DNA of 20,874 bases from JBBTXG01 sp038062375 (lineage in GTDB: Bacteria; Patescibacteriota; Minisyncoccia; Minisyncoccales; UBA10102), in contig JBBTXG010000006.1 in assembly GCA_038062375.1 (NCBI GenBank), positions 1 to 20,874 of the forward strand. The letters run 5' to 3'. The position numbers were made by a program, and so were the translations under genes. Positions 13,389-20,874 of the stretch are shown piece after piece. Under the pieces are notes generated by a model. The model saw only the letters and a list, made by a program, of their open reading frames with translations. It made no database searches and was not told the DNA's origin. The first letter of the stretch is position 1, and each line of letters opens with the position of its first letter.

Positions 13389-14324
13389 ATGAACCCTCAA
13401 ACAACGATCAAGGTAATCGGAGTTGGCGGAGCTGGAGGCAATGCGATTGATCGAATGATCCAATGCAACATCAAAGGAGTAGATTTAGTTGCGGTAAATA
13501 CGGATGTGCAAGATTTGAAAAAAATACGGGCGCATCAAAAGATACGAATTGGAAAAGAAAGCACCAAGGGGCTTGGAGCGGGCATGAATCCGGAACTCGG
13601 CAAGAAAGCGGCCTTGGAGAGCAAAGAGGAGTTGAAGCTTCTTATCCAAGGAGCTGATATGGTATTTCTTGCAGCAGGTCTTGGAGGAGGCACCGGCGGA
13701 GGAGCCCTCCCTGTTATCGCAGACCTCGCAAAATCCCAAGGAGCGCTTACGATCGCAGTGGTAACAAAACCATTTACGTTTGAGGGCGCATGGAGAATAC
13801 GTCTCGCCGAGAAAGCTCTTGAAGAACTCCGCGAGAAGGTGGACACCCTTCTTGTGATCCCCAATGACCAGATTCTGCAGCTTTCAGATCCCAACACTAC
13901 CGTGCTCTCTGCCTTCTGGAAAGCAGATGAGGTATTGCGCCAAGCAGTACAAGGCATTTCAGATCTCATTGCGGTACCTGGCATTATCAATGTGGATTTC
14001 GCGGGCCTGAAAAGCATTATGAAAAATTCGGGAAGGGCAGTATTTGGAATGGGACGAGCAAGAGGAGAAAAGAAAATCGAAGCGGCCCTTGAATCCTCGC
14101 TCAATTCTCCGCTCTTAAATATGTCTATTCAGGGCGCAAAAGGCGTGCTCTTCAATATTGTAGGATCAACTGACTTAAGCTTAGCTGAAATCAACGAAGT
14201 TGCTCAAAAAATAAAAGAGCGGGTATCTCCGCAAGCAAAGATCATCTTTGGAGCTGTCCATGACAAAAATCTCAAGCCAGACGAGGTGAAAATTACCATC
14301 ATTGCCACTGGATTTTCAGAATGA
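13389..14324 (+). CDS. ftsZ: Tubulin-like FtsZ, catalytic and C-terminal elements missing
   Basis: Tubulin-like GTPase of the division ring. 311 aa: only the globular GTPase and activation domains. Seen: VIGVGGAGGNAIDRM, GADMVFLAAGLGGGTGGGALPVIA, TKPFTFEGAWR, DTLLVIPNDQIL, VQGISDLIAVPGIINVDFAGLKSIM, SPLLNMSIQGAKGVLFNI. The tubulin signature is GGGTGGG (99-105) where GGGTG[TSA]G is standard. The T7 synergy loop has D203 but Gly206 in place of the catalytic Asp equivalent to E. coli D212. Gln replaces Lys/Arg in PNDQ. The ORF stops at IATGFSE, so there is no linker and no C-terminal peptide for FtsA, ZipA or SepF binding. The stop overlaps the comEC ATG (ATGA). The gene is otherwise well conserved and not decaying. 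A second, ordinary ftsZ elsewhere in the genome is possible. Confidence 0.93.
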   Translation: MNPQTTIKVIGVGGAGGNAIDRMIQCNIKGVDLVAVNTDVQDLKKIRAHQKIRIGKESTKGLGAGMNPELGKKAALESKEELKLLIQGADMVFLAAGLGGGTGGGALPVIADLAKSQGALTIAVVTKPFTFEGAWRIRLAEKALEELREKVDTLLVIPNDQILQLSDPNTTVLSAFWKADEVLRQAVQGISDLIAVPGIINVDFAGLKSIMKNSGRAVFGMGRARGEKKIEAALESSLNSPLLNMSIQGAKGVLFNIVGSTDLSLAEINEVAQKIKERVSPQAKIIFGAVHDKNLKPDEVKITIIATGFSE

Positions 14325-15829
14325 GTCCATCCCAGATATTCTTTGGAGCCTGTCTTTCATTTCTTGGAGGTATCGCACTAAGCTCACTTGTGGAAATCAA
14401 CCAGATTCTCATGCTGGTTGTTTTGATTTTGGGTATTTTCCTGGTGAGTATGTTTTGGAGGTATAAGAGAGCCTTGGGGATAGGAATCTGTATCATGGCG
14501 GCCTCCCTTGGGATGGGAAGGTATCTGGAAGCCACCCATCTGCTCTTTGGTAATGAACTTGGAGTATACAACGATCTGAAAGAGAAAGTTGCTCTTGTCG
14601 GAAGGGTTGCAGAAGAACCTCAACGCAAGACGGATCGGATTCAGTTGGTTATTACCCCTTTTGCCGTCTCATCAGAAAAATTCGACACGGTCTCCATCTC
14701 TCAAGGAAAAGTGCTCGTACACACTGAACTCGCCTCTTTATACCAGTACGGAGACATCCTCCGAATGAATGGCTATCTCAAGGATCCCGATGTTTTTGAC
14801 GATTTTGACTATCGAATGTTTTTGGCAAAAGAAGGAATATATTCCGTGATGCACAACCCAGAAATTGAACTCGTGGAAAGAGGACGGCACGATACGATCA
14901 AAGAAAAGTTCTATGGAATGCTCTTGGAGGGAAAACAAAAATTAAGAGAAGTTCTCTCTCGGCACCTCTCGCCCCCTCAAAGTGCGTTATTGGCAGCTTT
15001 GCTCCTGGGCGACCAAGACCGATTATCAGATGATCTCAAGGAAAAACTAAATCGCACCGGCGTGCGCCACATTACCGCAATCTCTGGCCAGCACGTCGCG
15101 TTGCTTATTCCCATAGTAATGTCCTTTCTTATTTGGATCGGGTTGTGGCGTCAACAAGCATTTTATCTCACCCTTTGCTTCATCGTTACTTTTATTGTGC
15201 TTGTAGGCGCTCAACCTTCTGCAGTAAGAGCAGGCATCATGGGAACCATGCTCCTTGTGGGCGAACATATGGGAAGAATAAACGTTTCTTTTCGAGCGCT
15301 TGTTTTTGCCGCAGCGCTCATGCTGTGGCTCAATCCTCTCCTTCTCAAATACGACGCGGGATTCCAGCTCTCTTTTTTGGCAGTGCTGGGGATCATCCTC
15401 TTTTTACCATTGTTCCAAATTTGGTTTCGAAAGATTCCTGAAACATGGGGAATTCGCGACATCCTCGGCATGACAGTCGCAGCTCAAATCATGACGTTTC
15501 CGGTGCTGGTTTCAAGTTTTGGATATGTATCAGTGGTATTTATCATCACGAATCTTCTCATCCTTCCCATCATGGCCATCCTTCTTATTCTGGGGTTTCT
15601 CTTCTTACTCGCAGGACTTCTTTGGCAATTCCTTGGCGCCATCCTTTCCATTCCCGTTTTTCTTCTGTTGACCTATACGCTCTGGATAGTCGAGCTCTTT
15701 GCCAAACTTCCCTTTGCCTCTTTGCGAGTTGAAAATGCTCATATTGCATGGTTCCTCCTGTACATTCCCCTTTTTCTCTTCTGCTGGAAATTCCGCAAGC
15801 GCAAGGATCTTCCTTCATCCTATCTCTGA
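14321..15829 (+). CDS. comEC: ComEC/Rec2 DNA-uptake channel, short form
   Basis: Polytopic channel that carries transforming DNA across the membrane. 502 aa. N-terminal two or three membrane helices, an external OB-like domain (VALVGRVAEEPQRKTDRIQL to YGDILRMNGYLKDPDVFDDFDY), then the competence core with LLLGDQDRLSDDLKEKLNRTGVRHITAISGQHVALL, SAVRAGIMG and about eight further helices. The metallo-beta-lactamase nuclease domain of long ComEC proteins is missing: the protein ends soon after the last helix (FRKRKDLPSSYL). Overlap of start with the ftsZ stop (ATGA) implies coupled translation. Natural competence is common in CPR bacteria and would fit. Confidence 0.93.
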   Translation: MSPSQIFFGACLSFLGGIALSSLVEINQILMLVVLILGIFLVSMFWRYKRALGIGICIMAASLGMGRYLEATHLLFGNELGVYNDLKEKVALVGRVAEEPQRKTDRIQLVITPFAVSSEKFDTVSISQGKVLVHTELASLYQYGDILRMNGYLKDPDVFDDFDYRMFLAKEGIYSVMHNPEIELVERGRHDTIKEKFYGMLLEGKQKLREVLSRHLSPPQSALLAALLLGDQDRLSDDLKEKLNRTGVRHITAISGQHVALLIPIVMSFLIWIGLWRQQAFYLTLCFIVTFIVLVGAQPSAVRAGIMGTMLLVGEHMGRINVSFRALVFAAALMLWLNPLLLKYDAGFQLSFLAVLGIILFLPLFQIWFRKIPETWGIRDILGMTVAAQIMTFPVLVSSFGYVSVVFIITNLLILPIMAILLILGFLFLLAGLLWQFLGAILSIPVFLLLTYTLWIVELFAKLPFASLRVENAHIAWFLLYIPLFLFCWKFRKRKDLPSSYL

Positions 15830-15867
15830 TTTATTCATCATTGATGCACCCCGACTTCCATATCCAC

Positions 15868-15895
15868 TTGGGAATTCCCATCAATCTGCTACAGT
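15868..15895 (+). promoter_or_regulatory. Promoter of the glycosyltransferase, leaderless
   Basis: TTGGGA (15868-15873), 16-bp spacer, TACAGT (15890-15895) with TG one base upstream (extended -10). Start predicted at 15902-15903, the position of the ATG. Confidence 0.65.
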
Positions 15896-15902
15896 AAAAG
15901 AT

Positions 15903-17207
15903 ATGGATAAAATAAAAAAGGCATGGGTCGTAGCGGTTGATATGGGATATGGGCATCAGAGAGCCGCGTTCGCCTTGAGAAAACTTGCTTTTGGGGGAAA
16001 GGTCATCACTGCCAATGAGTATCCTGGCATTCCCCGTTCAGACAGCCGTATCTGGAATGAGATACGCGAACTGTATGAGATTATTTCTCGGTTCAGAAAA
16101 GTTCCGATTGTGGGCGATTTTGTCTTCAGCATATTTGATAAATTCCAGGAGATTAAAGAATTTTATCCTGCTACCCAGGGAATCGAACCTCCGAGCTTAC
16201 AGTTGCAGCAGATGTATGGATTGATGAAGCAGAAATCCTTGGGCAAGCATTTGATTGAAAAGCTCAACGGAACTCATATTCCATTTCTTACCACATTTTC
16301 CGCTTTGAGTTTTATGGCAGAGTATTGGGGCTATGAAGGCCCCATCTATCTGGTCCTTGCAGACGCAGATGTCTCTCGAGCATGGGCTCCCCTCAATCCC
16401 GCGAAAAGCAGAATTTTCTACTGTGTGCCTACGCTCCGCGCAAAAAAGAGATTGGAACGCTATGGAGTTCCTGAAAACAATGTCTTTTGCACGGGCTTTC
16501 CTCTCCCTGAAGAACTCACGGGGAGAAATCAAAAAATCGCAAAAAAGCACCTCAAAGCGAGACTCGAATGCCTTGATCCTCAAAAGTGCTATCTCTCGCG
16601 CTATGCCCAACTTGTAAAAGAGTATGCGGGATCAACGCCTCGGCCGTCGAGGAAAGCAAAGCCCATTACCCTTTCATTTTCTATTGGAGGCGCGGGAGCC
16701 CAAGTGGAAATCGCAAGCGATATCATGGAAAGCGTGGCTCAACTCCTCCACGAGAAAAAGATACAATTGAACATCGTCGTGGGAATTCGGAGAAATCTTA
16801 TTAACTCCTTTGAGGCGCTCGCAAACAAACTCCATCTTGCTCGGCAAATCGGAAAAGGGCTTACCATTCTTGGCTATCGAACCATGCCTGAATACTTCAA
16901 AGGATTTTATACAACTCTGCAACATACTGATATTTTATGGACCAAACCTTCAGAATTGGTCTTTTACGCAGGCTTGGGAATTCCCATCCTCATTGCTCCT
17001 CCGCTTGGCTCTCAAGAAGTTCAAAATCGAAAATGGCTTCTGAAGGTTGGGGCAGGAATTGATCAGCTCAATGCAAAGCTTACTCATCAATGGCTTCCTG
17101 ATTTTATTCAAGAAGGAAGACTTGCCGAGGCTGCAATGCAAGGTTTTGTTGAGATTGAAAAGAACGGGACCACAAACATCGCAGAACTCCTTGTTCGGCA
17201 TTCCTAA
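15903..17207 (+). CDS. GT-B-like glycosyltransferase (MGDG-synthase/MurG-like)
   Basis: Probable nucleotide-sugar-dependent transferase acting at the membrane face; acceptor unknown. From ATG 15903 it has 434 aa; the frame is open upstream to 15699, but that part is comEC in another frame. The N-terminus WVVAVDMGYGHQRAAFALRKL resembles the GGGH-type loop of MGDG synthase-like enzymes. YLVLADADVSRAWAPLNPAKSRIFYCVPT and RYGVPENNVFCTGFPLP match the inter-domain part. FSIGGAGAQVEIASDIMES begins the second Rossmann domain, and SELVFYAGLGIPILIAPPLGSQEVQNRKWL is the donor-binding end. No signal peptide or membrane helix. It is upstream of an EamA transporter and a GH-like hydrolase, suggesting glycan or glycolipid metabolism. 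Family level is moderate confidence; substrate is not. Confidence 0.75.
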   Translation: MDKIKKAWVVAVDMGYGHQRAAFALRKLAFGGKVITANEYPGIPRSDSRIWNEIRELYEIISRFRKVPIVGDFVFSIFDKFQEIKEFYPATQGIEPPSLQLQQMYGLMKQKSLGKHLIEKLNGTHIPFLTTFSALSFMAEYWGYEGPIYLVLADADVSRAWAPLNPAKSRIFYCVPTLRAKKRLERYGVPENNVFCTGFPLPEELTGRNQKIAKKHLKARLECLDPQKCYLSRYAQLVKEYAGSTPRPSRKAKPITLSFSIGGAGAQVEIASDIMESVAQLLHEKKIQLNIVVGIRRNLINSFEALANKLHLARQIGKGLTILGYRTMPEYFKGFYTTLQHTDILWTKPSELVFYAGLGIPILIAPPLGSQEVQNRKWLLKVGAGIDQLNAKLTHQWLPDFIQEGRLAEAAMQGFVEIEKNGTTNIAELLVRHS

Positions 17208-17220
17208 TTCTTGATTCAAG
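17200..17220. repeat. Three heptamer units at the glycosyltransferase stop
   Basis: ATTCCTA (17200-17206), ATTCTTG (17207-17213), ATTCAAG (17214-17220). They match the topA unit and overlap the TAA stop (17205-17207), placing repeats at a gene end. Confidence 0.5.
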
Positions 17221-17236
17221 TTTTTGAACTTATCCT

Positions 17237-18160
17237 ATGTGGATCACTGCCGCGCTCGTCGCCTACTTCCTTCTTGCAATTGTTGCGCTGATCGACAAAT
17301 ACCTTCTGCAAGGACCGATCCCAAATCCAAAATTCTATTCCTTTGCAACCGGGGCGTTGAATTCGGTTGTTTTTTTACTGATTCCTTTTGGAGTATTTGT
17401 TATTCCTCCCGCTTCCATTATTCTATGGGGACTTCTTACCGGAGCATGCTATACGTTCGCACTTTTGATACTCTTCACTGGACTCCAAAAGTTTGAGGCT
17501 TCAAGGATAATCCCCGCAATAGGCGGCATTACCCCCATCTCTACCGCTCTTCTCGCCTTTCTCTTAGCCAAAGAGCAACAACTTGTCACTCCTCCAACCC
17601 TTTTTGCCTTCCTTTTGCTTGTCGGAGGCACCGTAGGAGTAAGCATCCAAAAACGTACGGGAATCTCTATTCAAAGTTTACTCTCCGCCCTTGGTGCTTC
17701 TTTCCTTTTCTCTGGGTCTCTTGTGTCTGCAAAATTCGTGTATGAGGACCTTCCCTTCTTTTCTGCATTGCTATGGATCATGCTGGGAAGCTTTTTCACT
17801 TCTCTCTTTTTCCTCTTTTTCAAAGAAGTAAGAAAAGAACTTGGGGCGTTCTTTCGCAAACGCGAAAAACCAAAAATTTCTTCCTCGAATATATTCCTTT
17901 TCTTCCTTAACAAAGCGTTGGCAGGGACCGCAATCTTCCTTCAATATCTTGCGGTTGCGTTGGCGCCCTTTGGATATCTTCCCTTCATACACGCGATGGC
18001 TGGCTTCCAATACGCATTCCTTTTCTTTTTTGTCTTCCTCCTCTCTCGAAACTTCCCCCATCTCTTGAAAGAAGATATTTTTTCACAAGTGCTCCTCCCC
18101 AAGACAATCTCCGTGAGTCTTATTGTCGGGGGATTGGTCTTGCTTGCATTGAGCCAATGA
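17237..18160 (+). CDS. EamA/DMT-family transporter
   Basis: Ten-helix inner-membrane transporter of the drug/metabolite superfamily; 307 aa. Two EamA repeats are visible: the first about residues 1-140 (LDKYLL-like IDKYLL near 19-24, RIIPAIGGITPISTALLAFLLAKEQ closing it), the second about 146-305 (LLSALGASFLFSGSLVSAKFVYEDL to GFQYAFLFFFVFLL). A charged cytoplasmic loop (KEVRKELGAFFRKREKPK) lies in the second half. The cargo cannot be read from sequence; context suggests a sugar, lipid-linked glycan or metabolite. Its stop overlaps the next ATG (ATGA), so translation is coupled to the hydrolase gene. No Shine-Dalgarno site. Confidence 0.88.
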   Translation: MWITAALVAYFLLAIVALIDKYLLQGPIPNPKFYSFATGALNSVVFLLIPFGVFVIPPASIILWGLLTGACYTFALLILFTGLQKFEASRIIPAIGGITPISTALLAFLLAKEQQLVTPPTLFAFLLLVGGTVGVSIQKRTGISIQSLLSALGASFLFSGSLVSAKFVYEDLPFFSALLWIMLGSFFTSLFFLFFKEVRKELGAFFRKREKPKISSSNIFLFFLNKALAGTAIFLQYLAVALAPFGYLPFIHAMAGFQYAFLFFFVFLLSRNFPHLLKEDIFSQVLLPKTISVSLIVGGLVLLALSQ

Positions 18161-19173
18161 AGCGCCTATCCATCAAAAAAATAATCCTTTTTTCTTTTCT
18201 TTCTCTCCTTGGACTCGTGGGAATCTTCATGGTGTACTTTTCTGTTGGATCTCCCGCGCCAGCGAAAGAAATTTTTTGGGGAGTAAATTTTTCTCCAGCA
18301 CATGCAACAACACTTGGTTTGGATTGGCAGGAAACCTATGTTGCCCTTTTAGACGATCTCAAGGTACGCCGTTTCAAGCTCGCGGTTGATTGGGATAGAA
18401 TAGAACCCCAACAAGATCTTTTTCACTTTAACGACATTGATTGGCAGCTCAAAGAAGCAGAAAAACGCAAGGCTCAAGTCCTCCTCGTTGTGGGAATGAA
18501 AACATCGAGATGGCCCGAGTGCCACATCCCGGAATGGGCGAAAAACCTTCCAAAAAGAGAACAACAAAAACAGATTTTGTCTTTCCTGGAACAACTGGTA
18601 TTGAGATATAAAGACTCCTCTGCTCTCTTGGGTTGGCAGATAGAAAATGAACCGCTTTTTCCGTTCGGTAAGTGCCCATGGAGAGATAGAAGGTTCTTGG
18701 CAAAAGAGACGCAGTTGGTAAAATCGCTTGATCGAAATCATCCCATCATAATTTCAGACAGCGGAGAATTCTCCTTGTGGATTCAGGCAGCAAAGCTCGG
18801 CGATTTCGTAAGCACCACCATGTACCGGAAAGTGTGGTTTCGTGAGCTGAAGAGCTATGTCGAATATCCTCTTTCGCCTGTGTTCTACGCAAGAAAAGCA
18901 AAACTCATCCATACTTTTTTTGGCAAAGAAGTAATCGTGGGAGAGCTTCAGGCAGAACCATGGGGTCCAGGCAAACTTCTCTCCGATACCAGCCTCCAAG
19001 AACAGGAAAAATCATTTGATCTTAATCAGTTTAAGAAAAATATCCTCTATGCCAAGCGCACGGGCCTTCGCGAATTCTACCTGTGGGGAGCAGAGTGGTG
19101 GTACTGGCTCAAAAAAACTCACCTCAACCCTACGATGTGGCAAGAGGCAAAAAACTTGTTTCATTCCGAATAA
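18157..19173 (+). CDS. Membrane-anchored clan GH-A-like glycoside hydrolase
   Basis: TIM-barrel hydrolase of 338 aa resembling the cellulase (GH5-like) fold. An N-terminal helix (IILFSFLSLLGLVGIFMVYF) anchors it or is a signal peptide. Barrel motifs: VRRFKLAVDWDRIEPQQ (strand 2), VLLVVGMKTSRWPECHIPEW, GWQIENEPLFPFG, whose Glu165 of NEP is the expected acid/base, and EVIVGELQAEPWGPG with Glu263 as the expected nucleophile. WGAEWWYWL lies near the C-terminal substrate site. Both catalytic acids are present, so activity is plausible. With the upstream transporter and glycosyltransferase it probably belongs to envelope-glycan processing. Ends at a strong bidirectional terminator. Confidence 0.85.
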   Translation: MKRLSIKKIILFSFLSLLGLVGIFMVYFSVGSPAPAKEIFWGVNFSPAHATTLGLDWQETYVALLDDLKVRRFKLAVDWDRIEPQQDLFHFNDIDWQLKEAEKRKAQVLLVVGMKTSRWPECHIPEWAKNLPKREQQKQILSFLEQLVLRYKDSSALLGWQIENEPLFPFGKCPWRDRRFLAKETQLVKSLDRNHPIIISDSGEFSLWIQAAKLGDFVSTTMYRKVWFRELKSYVEYPLSPVFYARKAKLIHTFFGKEVIVGELQAEPWGPGKLLSDTSLQEQEKSFDLNQFKKNILYAKRTGLREFYLWGAEWWYWLKKTHLNPTMWQEAKNLFHSE

Positions 19174-19189
19174 ACAGCAAACAACAAAA

Positions 19190-19219
19190 AGAGGGGGGCA
19201 TTGCCACCCCTCTCTCTGT
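19190..19219. terminator. Bidirectional intrinsic terminator
   Basis: AGAGGGGGGC (19190-19199), ATT loop, GCC-A-CCCCTCT (19203-19213, one bulged A). T-rich tail TGTTTTG on the plus strand and TTTTTGTTGTTTG on the minus strand. It lies between the convergent hydrolase gene and the membrane-protein gene and can end both. Confidence 0.88.
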
Positions 19220-19233
19220 TTTGAAACTCTTTT

Positions 19234-20751
19234 CTACAAATGATTTGATTTTCTCTTCTTGCCTAGGGAGCGAGACCATTCCTCCAAGTACCTCCCTGCC
19301 ACATCCCGGCCTCCGAGTCCAAACGCGAGAGCTATCGCTACTGCGATGGAACCCACGATAAACGCAAAGGCAAGGCTGATAATCTCATTTGCCAAACCCA
19401 TCTGTCGCAACGCAACCGCACCCGCAAACACTAAAATGGAAATTCGAGCAACGAACGTGAGGAAATCCGCTTGAGGACTACGGGTCGATCTCACGGCATG
19501 GGACGCAACAGCCGCAAGGTACAGTCCAATTGCTAAAATCACCAATCCGAACAGCACATGGCTCGCAAACACCACAAAGTCAGCAGTTAAGTCTGCCAAG
19601 AGCGCAAATCCGAGGAGTCGAAATGCTTCCATGAGCGCGAATAAAAGAATAGCTACCAACACCAGATATCCTGCGACCATCGAGGGCATCCATTTCTTGT
19701 TTGTAACTTTCATTAACCCGAGCTTTCCCACCAGCGCATTGAATCCCACCTTCGAAAGTACATTTGCAACCAATTGAGAAATTGCCTTTCCGATGAGGTA
19801 TGCGAAGACCATCACGAGGGCCGCTCCAAACAGAGACGGAATCGCGGCAAACAAGATGCGCAGCATATCGCTTGCGGGCTCTGTAATAACATCGAGCTGC
19901 AAAGCATCTAACGAAGCAATCGCCACGGGAATCAGAATTAAGATGTGCACCACCGAGCCTAACACCTCCGAAAGTCGTCTGCTCCCAAGAAGACCCTCGA
20001 TTCCTACTCTTTCGCTAAAGTGATCTGCGCCTATGGCCAACAGAAGATTCGTCGTAATCCGTTGGACAATCCGAGCAACAAACAACCCAACGAAAAAGAA
20101 TATGCCTGCGGCAAGGAGATTTGGCAGGAATCCAAGAATTTCATCTGCCATGCCTTGCACAGGACCCAAAAGTCCTCCTAACTCCAAAGCATCAAGCAAG
20201 GCTGGCAAAAAGAGCACGAATACCAACCAATAGATCATATCTCCAAGCATCTTGGAAAGAGGAATCCCTCTCTCCGACCTTAGTCCCGCTTGAATTTCCA
20301 GGCGTTTATCCATCTTCGCTATACCCAACACCCTTGTGGTCATCAAACGCAATCCGCTTGCGACAATCCATGCGAGCAACAGTACAAATCCCGCTTCGAC
20401 GAACCGTGGCAAATAAGAAACAATCGGCGTCAAGAGATCTTGAAGCGTTTCTGCTACATTCACGAGTCCGAGTTCCTCAAAAAATGCAACAAGTACAAAC
20501 AAAAGGATTACGTAAAATACTGCTTTGGCAATTCCCTTTTCGAGTTCAATGACCTTTCCCTGTTCCTTGCCCAAAAGCCACGTGGCGATTCGTTCGTCTA
20601 GGGTGGTGCGCGAAAGCACGCCTCGCACCAGTGCTGCGACAAAAAGGGCGACCATCCATCCAATAAGCAACAGAGCAAGGGCACCGATAAGGGTTGGGAT
20701 ATACGATCCAAGCCGCATTGCAATTTCGTCGAGAAAAATTACGCTATTCAT
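19234..20751 (-). CDS. Conserved-TM-helix membrane protein (MscS-related)
   Basis: 505-aa polytopic protein. Repeated units of membrane helix with amphipathic glycine-alanine segments: LGSYIPTLIGALALLLIGWMVA, VSYLPRFVEAGFVLLLAWIVA, LGFLPNLLAAGIFFFVGLFVARIV, FAAIPSLFGAALVMVFAYLIGKAI. This is the pattern of the conserved TM helix (PF05552) found in CmpX-like mechanosensitive channel relatives. The C-terminal IALAFGLGGRDVAGRYLEEW is typical of the family. There is no large MscS beta domain, so gating like MscS is uncertain; an osmotic or envelope-stress role is inference. ATG 20751 has no strong Shine-Dalgarno site; a weak TTGATT/GATAAG pair lies upstream (20774-20803). Confidence 0.88.
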   Translation of the reverse strand: MNSVIFLDEIAMRLGSYIPTLIGALALLLIGWMVALFVAALVRGVLSRTTLDERIATWLLGKEQGKVIELEKGIAKAVFYVILLFVLVAFFEELGLVNVAETLQDLLTPIVSYLPRFVEAGFVLLLAWIVASGLRLMTTRVLGIAKMDKRLEIQAGLRSERGIPLSKMLGDMIYWLVFVLFLPALLDALELGGLLGPVQGMADEILGFLPNLLAAGIFFFVGLFVARIVQRITTNLLLAIGADHFSERVGIEGLLGSRRLSEVLGSVVHILILIPVAIASLDALQLDVITEPASDMLRILFAAIPSLFGAALVMVFAYLIGKAISQLVANVLSKVGFNALVGKLGLMKVTNKKWMPSMVAGYLVLVAILLFALMEAFRLLGFALLADLTADFVVFASHVLFGLVILAIGLYLAAVASHAVRSTRSPQADFLTFVARISILVFAGAVALRQMGLANEIISLAFAFIVGSIAVAIALAFGLGGRDVAGRYLEEWSRSLGKKRKSNHL

Positions 20752-20874
20752 CTTCTCACAAAAAATTCAAACACTTATCTCTCTCCGACCTTTCAAAAAT
20801 CAATAGTTAAAATAATTTCTTTATTGTACCAAGAACGCGGCAAAAAGTTTTCCACATCCTGCAAAATATCCCTC
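20752..20874. other. AT-rich intergenic end of window
   Basis: No gene is seen. It holds a weak promoter for the MscS-related gene, a TACAAT on the minus strand (20828-20823) and one DnaA-box-like TTTTCCACA (20848-20856). A single box is not evidence for an origin. Confidence 0.4.

Noticed and set aside
12888..13463. 191-codon open frame antisense to the ftsA end
   Set aside because: Overlaps the conserved actin-fold part of ftsA completely; no Shine-Dalgarno or promoter and no family resemblance.
13535..14104. 189-codon open frame antisense to ftsZ
   Set aside because: Composition is a shadow of ftsZ codons, no start signals and no recognisable protein pattern; ftsZ in the sense frame is unmistakable.
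15699..15902. N-terminal extension of the glycosyltransferase
   Set aside because: It is the comEC 3' end read in another frame; a promoter with extended -10 places the transcript start at ATG 15903.
16171..16200. tRNA-like T-arm on the minus strand (GGTTCGATTCCC core)
   Set aside because: The flanking bases do not form the T stem or a cloverleaf, and the stretch encodes part of the intact glycosyltransferase.
20848..20856. Replication origin suggested by a DnaA-box-like TTTTCCACA in AT-rich DNA
   Set aside because: Only one box and no dnaA, dnaN or gyrase gene nearby; chance occurrence is likely.

Overview
The window carries a compact bacterial chromosome segment that best fits a Candidate Phyla Radiation organism, most likely a Parcubacteria-type Patescibacterium. 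This is inference from the reduced forms of housekeeping proteins (a short Mfd, an FtsZ that stops at the end of its globular domain, ComEC without a nuclease domain), a CPR-style gene set (S21, HIT, YqeY, CapA, EamA, one-helix anchored hypotheticals), scarce Shine-Dalgarno sites, and UGA used as a normal stop. No rRNA, tRNA, CRISPR array, transposase or integrase was seen.

Layout. 1-4035, minus strand: mfd then topA (topA runs off the left edge). 4036-5221, plus strand: a small accessory block with an unrecognised Cys-containing protein and a stand-alone receiver-like protein, each with a strong promoter and a strong Shine-Dalgarno site, closed by a terminator. 5222-5824, minus: pth. 5889-9418, plus: lepB, hisS, a HIT protein, rpsU, yqeY and a membrane-anchored hypothetical. 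9469-10458, minus: a CapA-type metallophosphoesterase. 10459-11026: a long region without a confident gene, with an inverted repeat, promoter-like boxes, an unexplained 200-bp segment and a bidirectional hairpin. 11027-11602, minus: a one-helix hypothetical. 11724-15829, plus: ybeY, ftsA, ftsZ, comEC. 15903-19173, plus: a GT-B-like glycosyltransferase, an EamA transporter and an anchored clan GH-A-like hydrolase. 19234-20751, minus: a conserved-TM-helix (MscS-related) membrane protein.

How the genes work together. Most genes are core functions: repair and topology (mfd, topA), translation and ribosome quality (pth, hisS, rpsU, yqeY, ybeY), secretion (lepB), division (ftsA, ftsZ) and DNA uptake (comEC). 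The three genes at 15903-19173 look like an envelope-glycan cluster.

Most notable observations. (1) FtsZ has glycine where the catalytic T7-loop aspartate should be, GGGTGGG instead of GGGTG[TS]G, and no C-terminal FtsA-binding peptide, although ftsA is next door. (2) A family of degenerate 7-bp tandem repeats is inserted in frame in topA, mfd and pth and also touches two stop codons. (3) Several promoters lie so close to start codons (mfd, pth, lepB, ybeY, the glycosyltransferase) that leaderless or nearly leaderless mRNAs are predicted, while the 4146 and 4760 genes have long leaders and perfect Shine-Dalgarno sites. (4) mfd and the 4146 gene have opposed promoters sharing one palindromic -10 element. 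(5) The 4146 gene is preceded by a seven-codon mini-ORF carrying tandem AAGGAGG copies and overlapping the start codon. (6) The receiver-like protein lacks the phospho-acceptor Asp.
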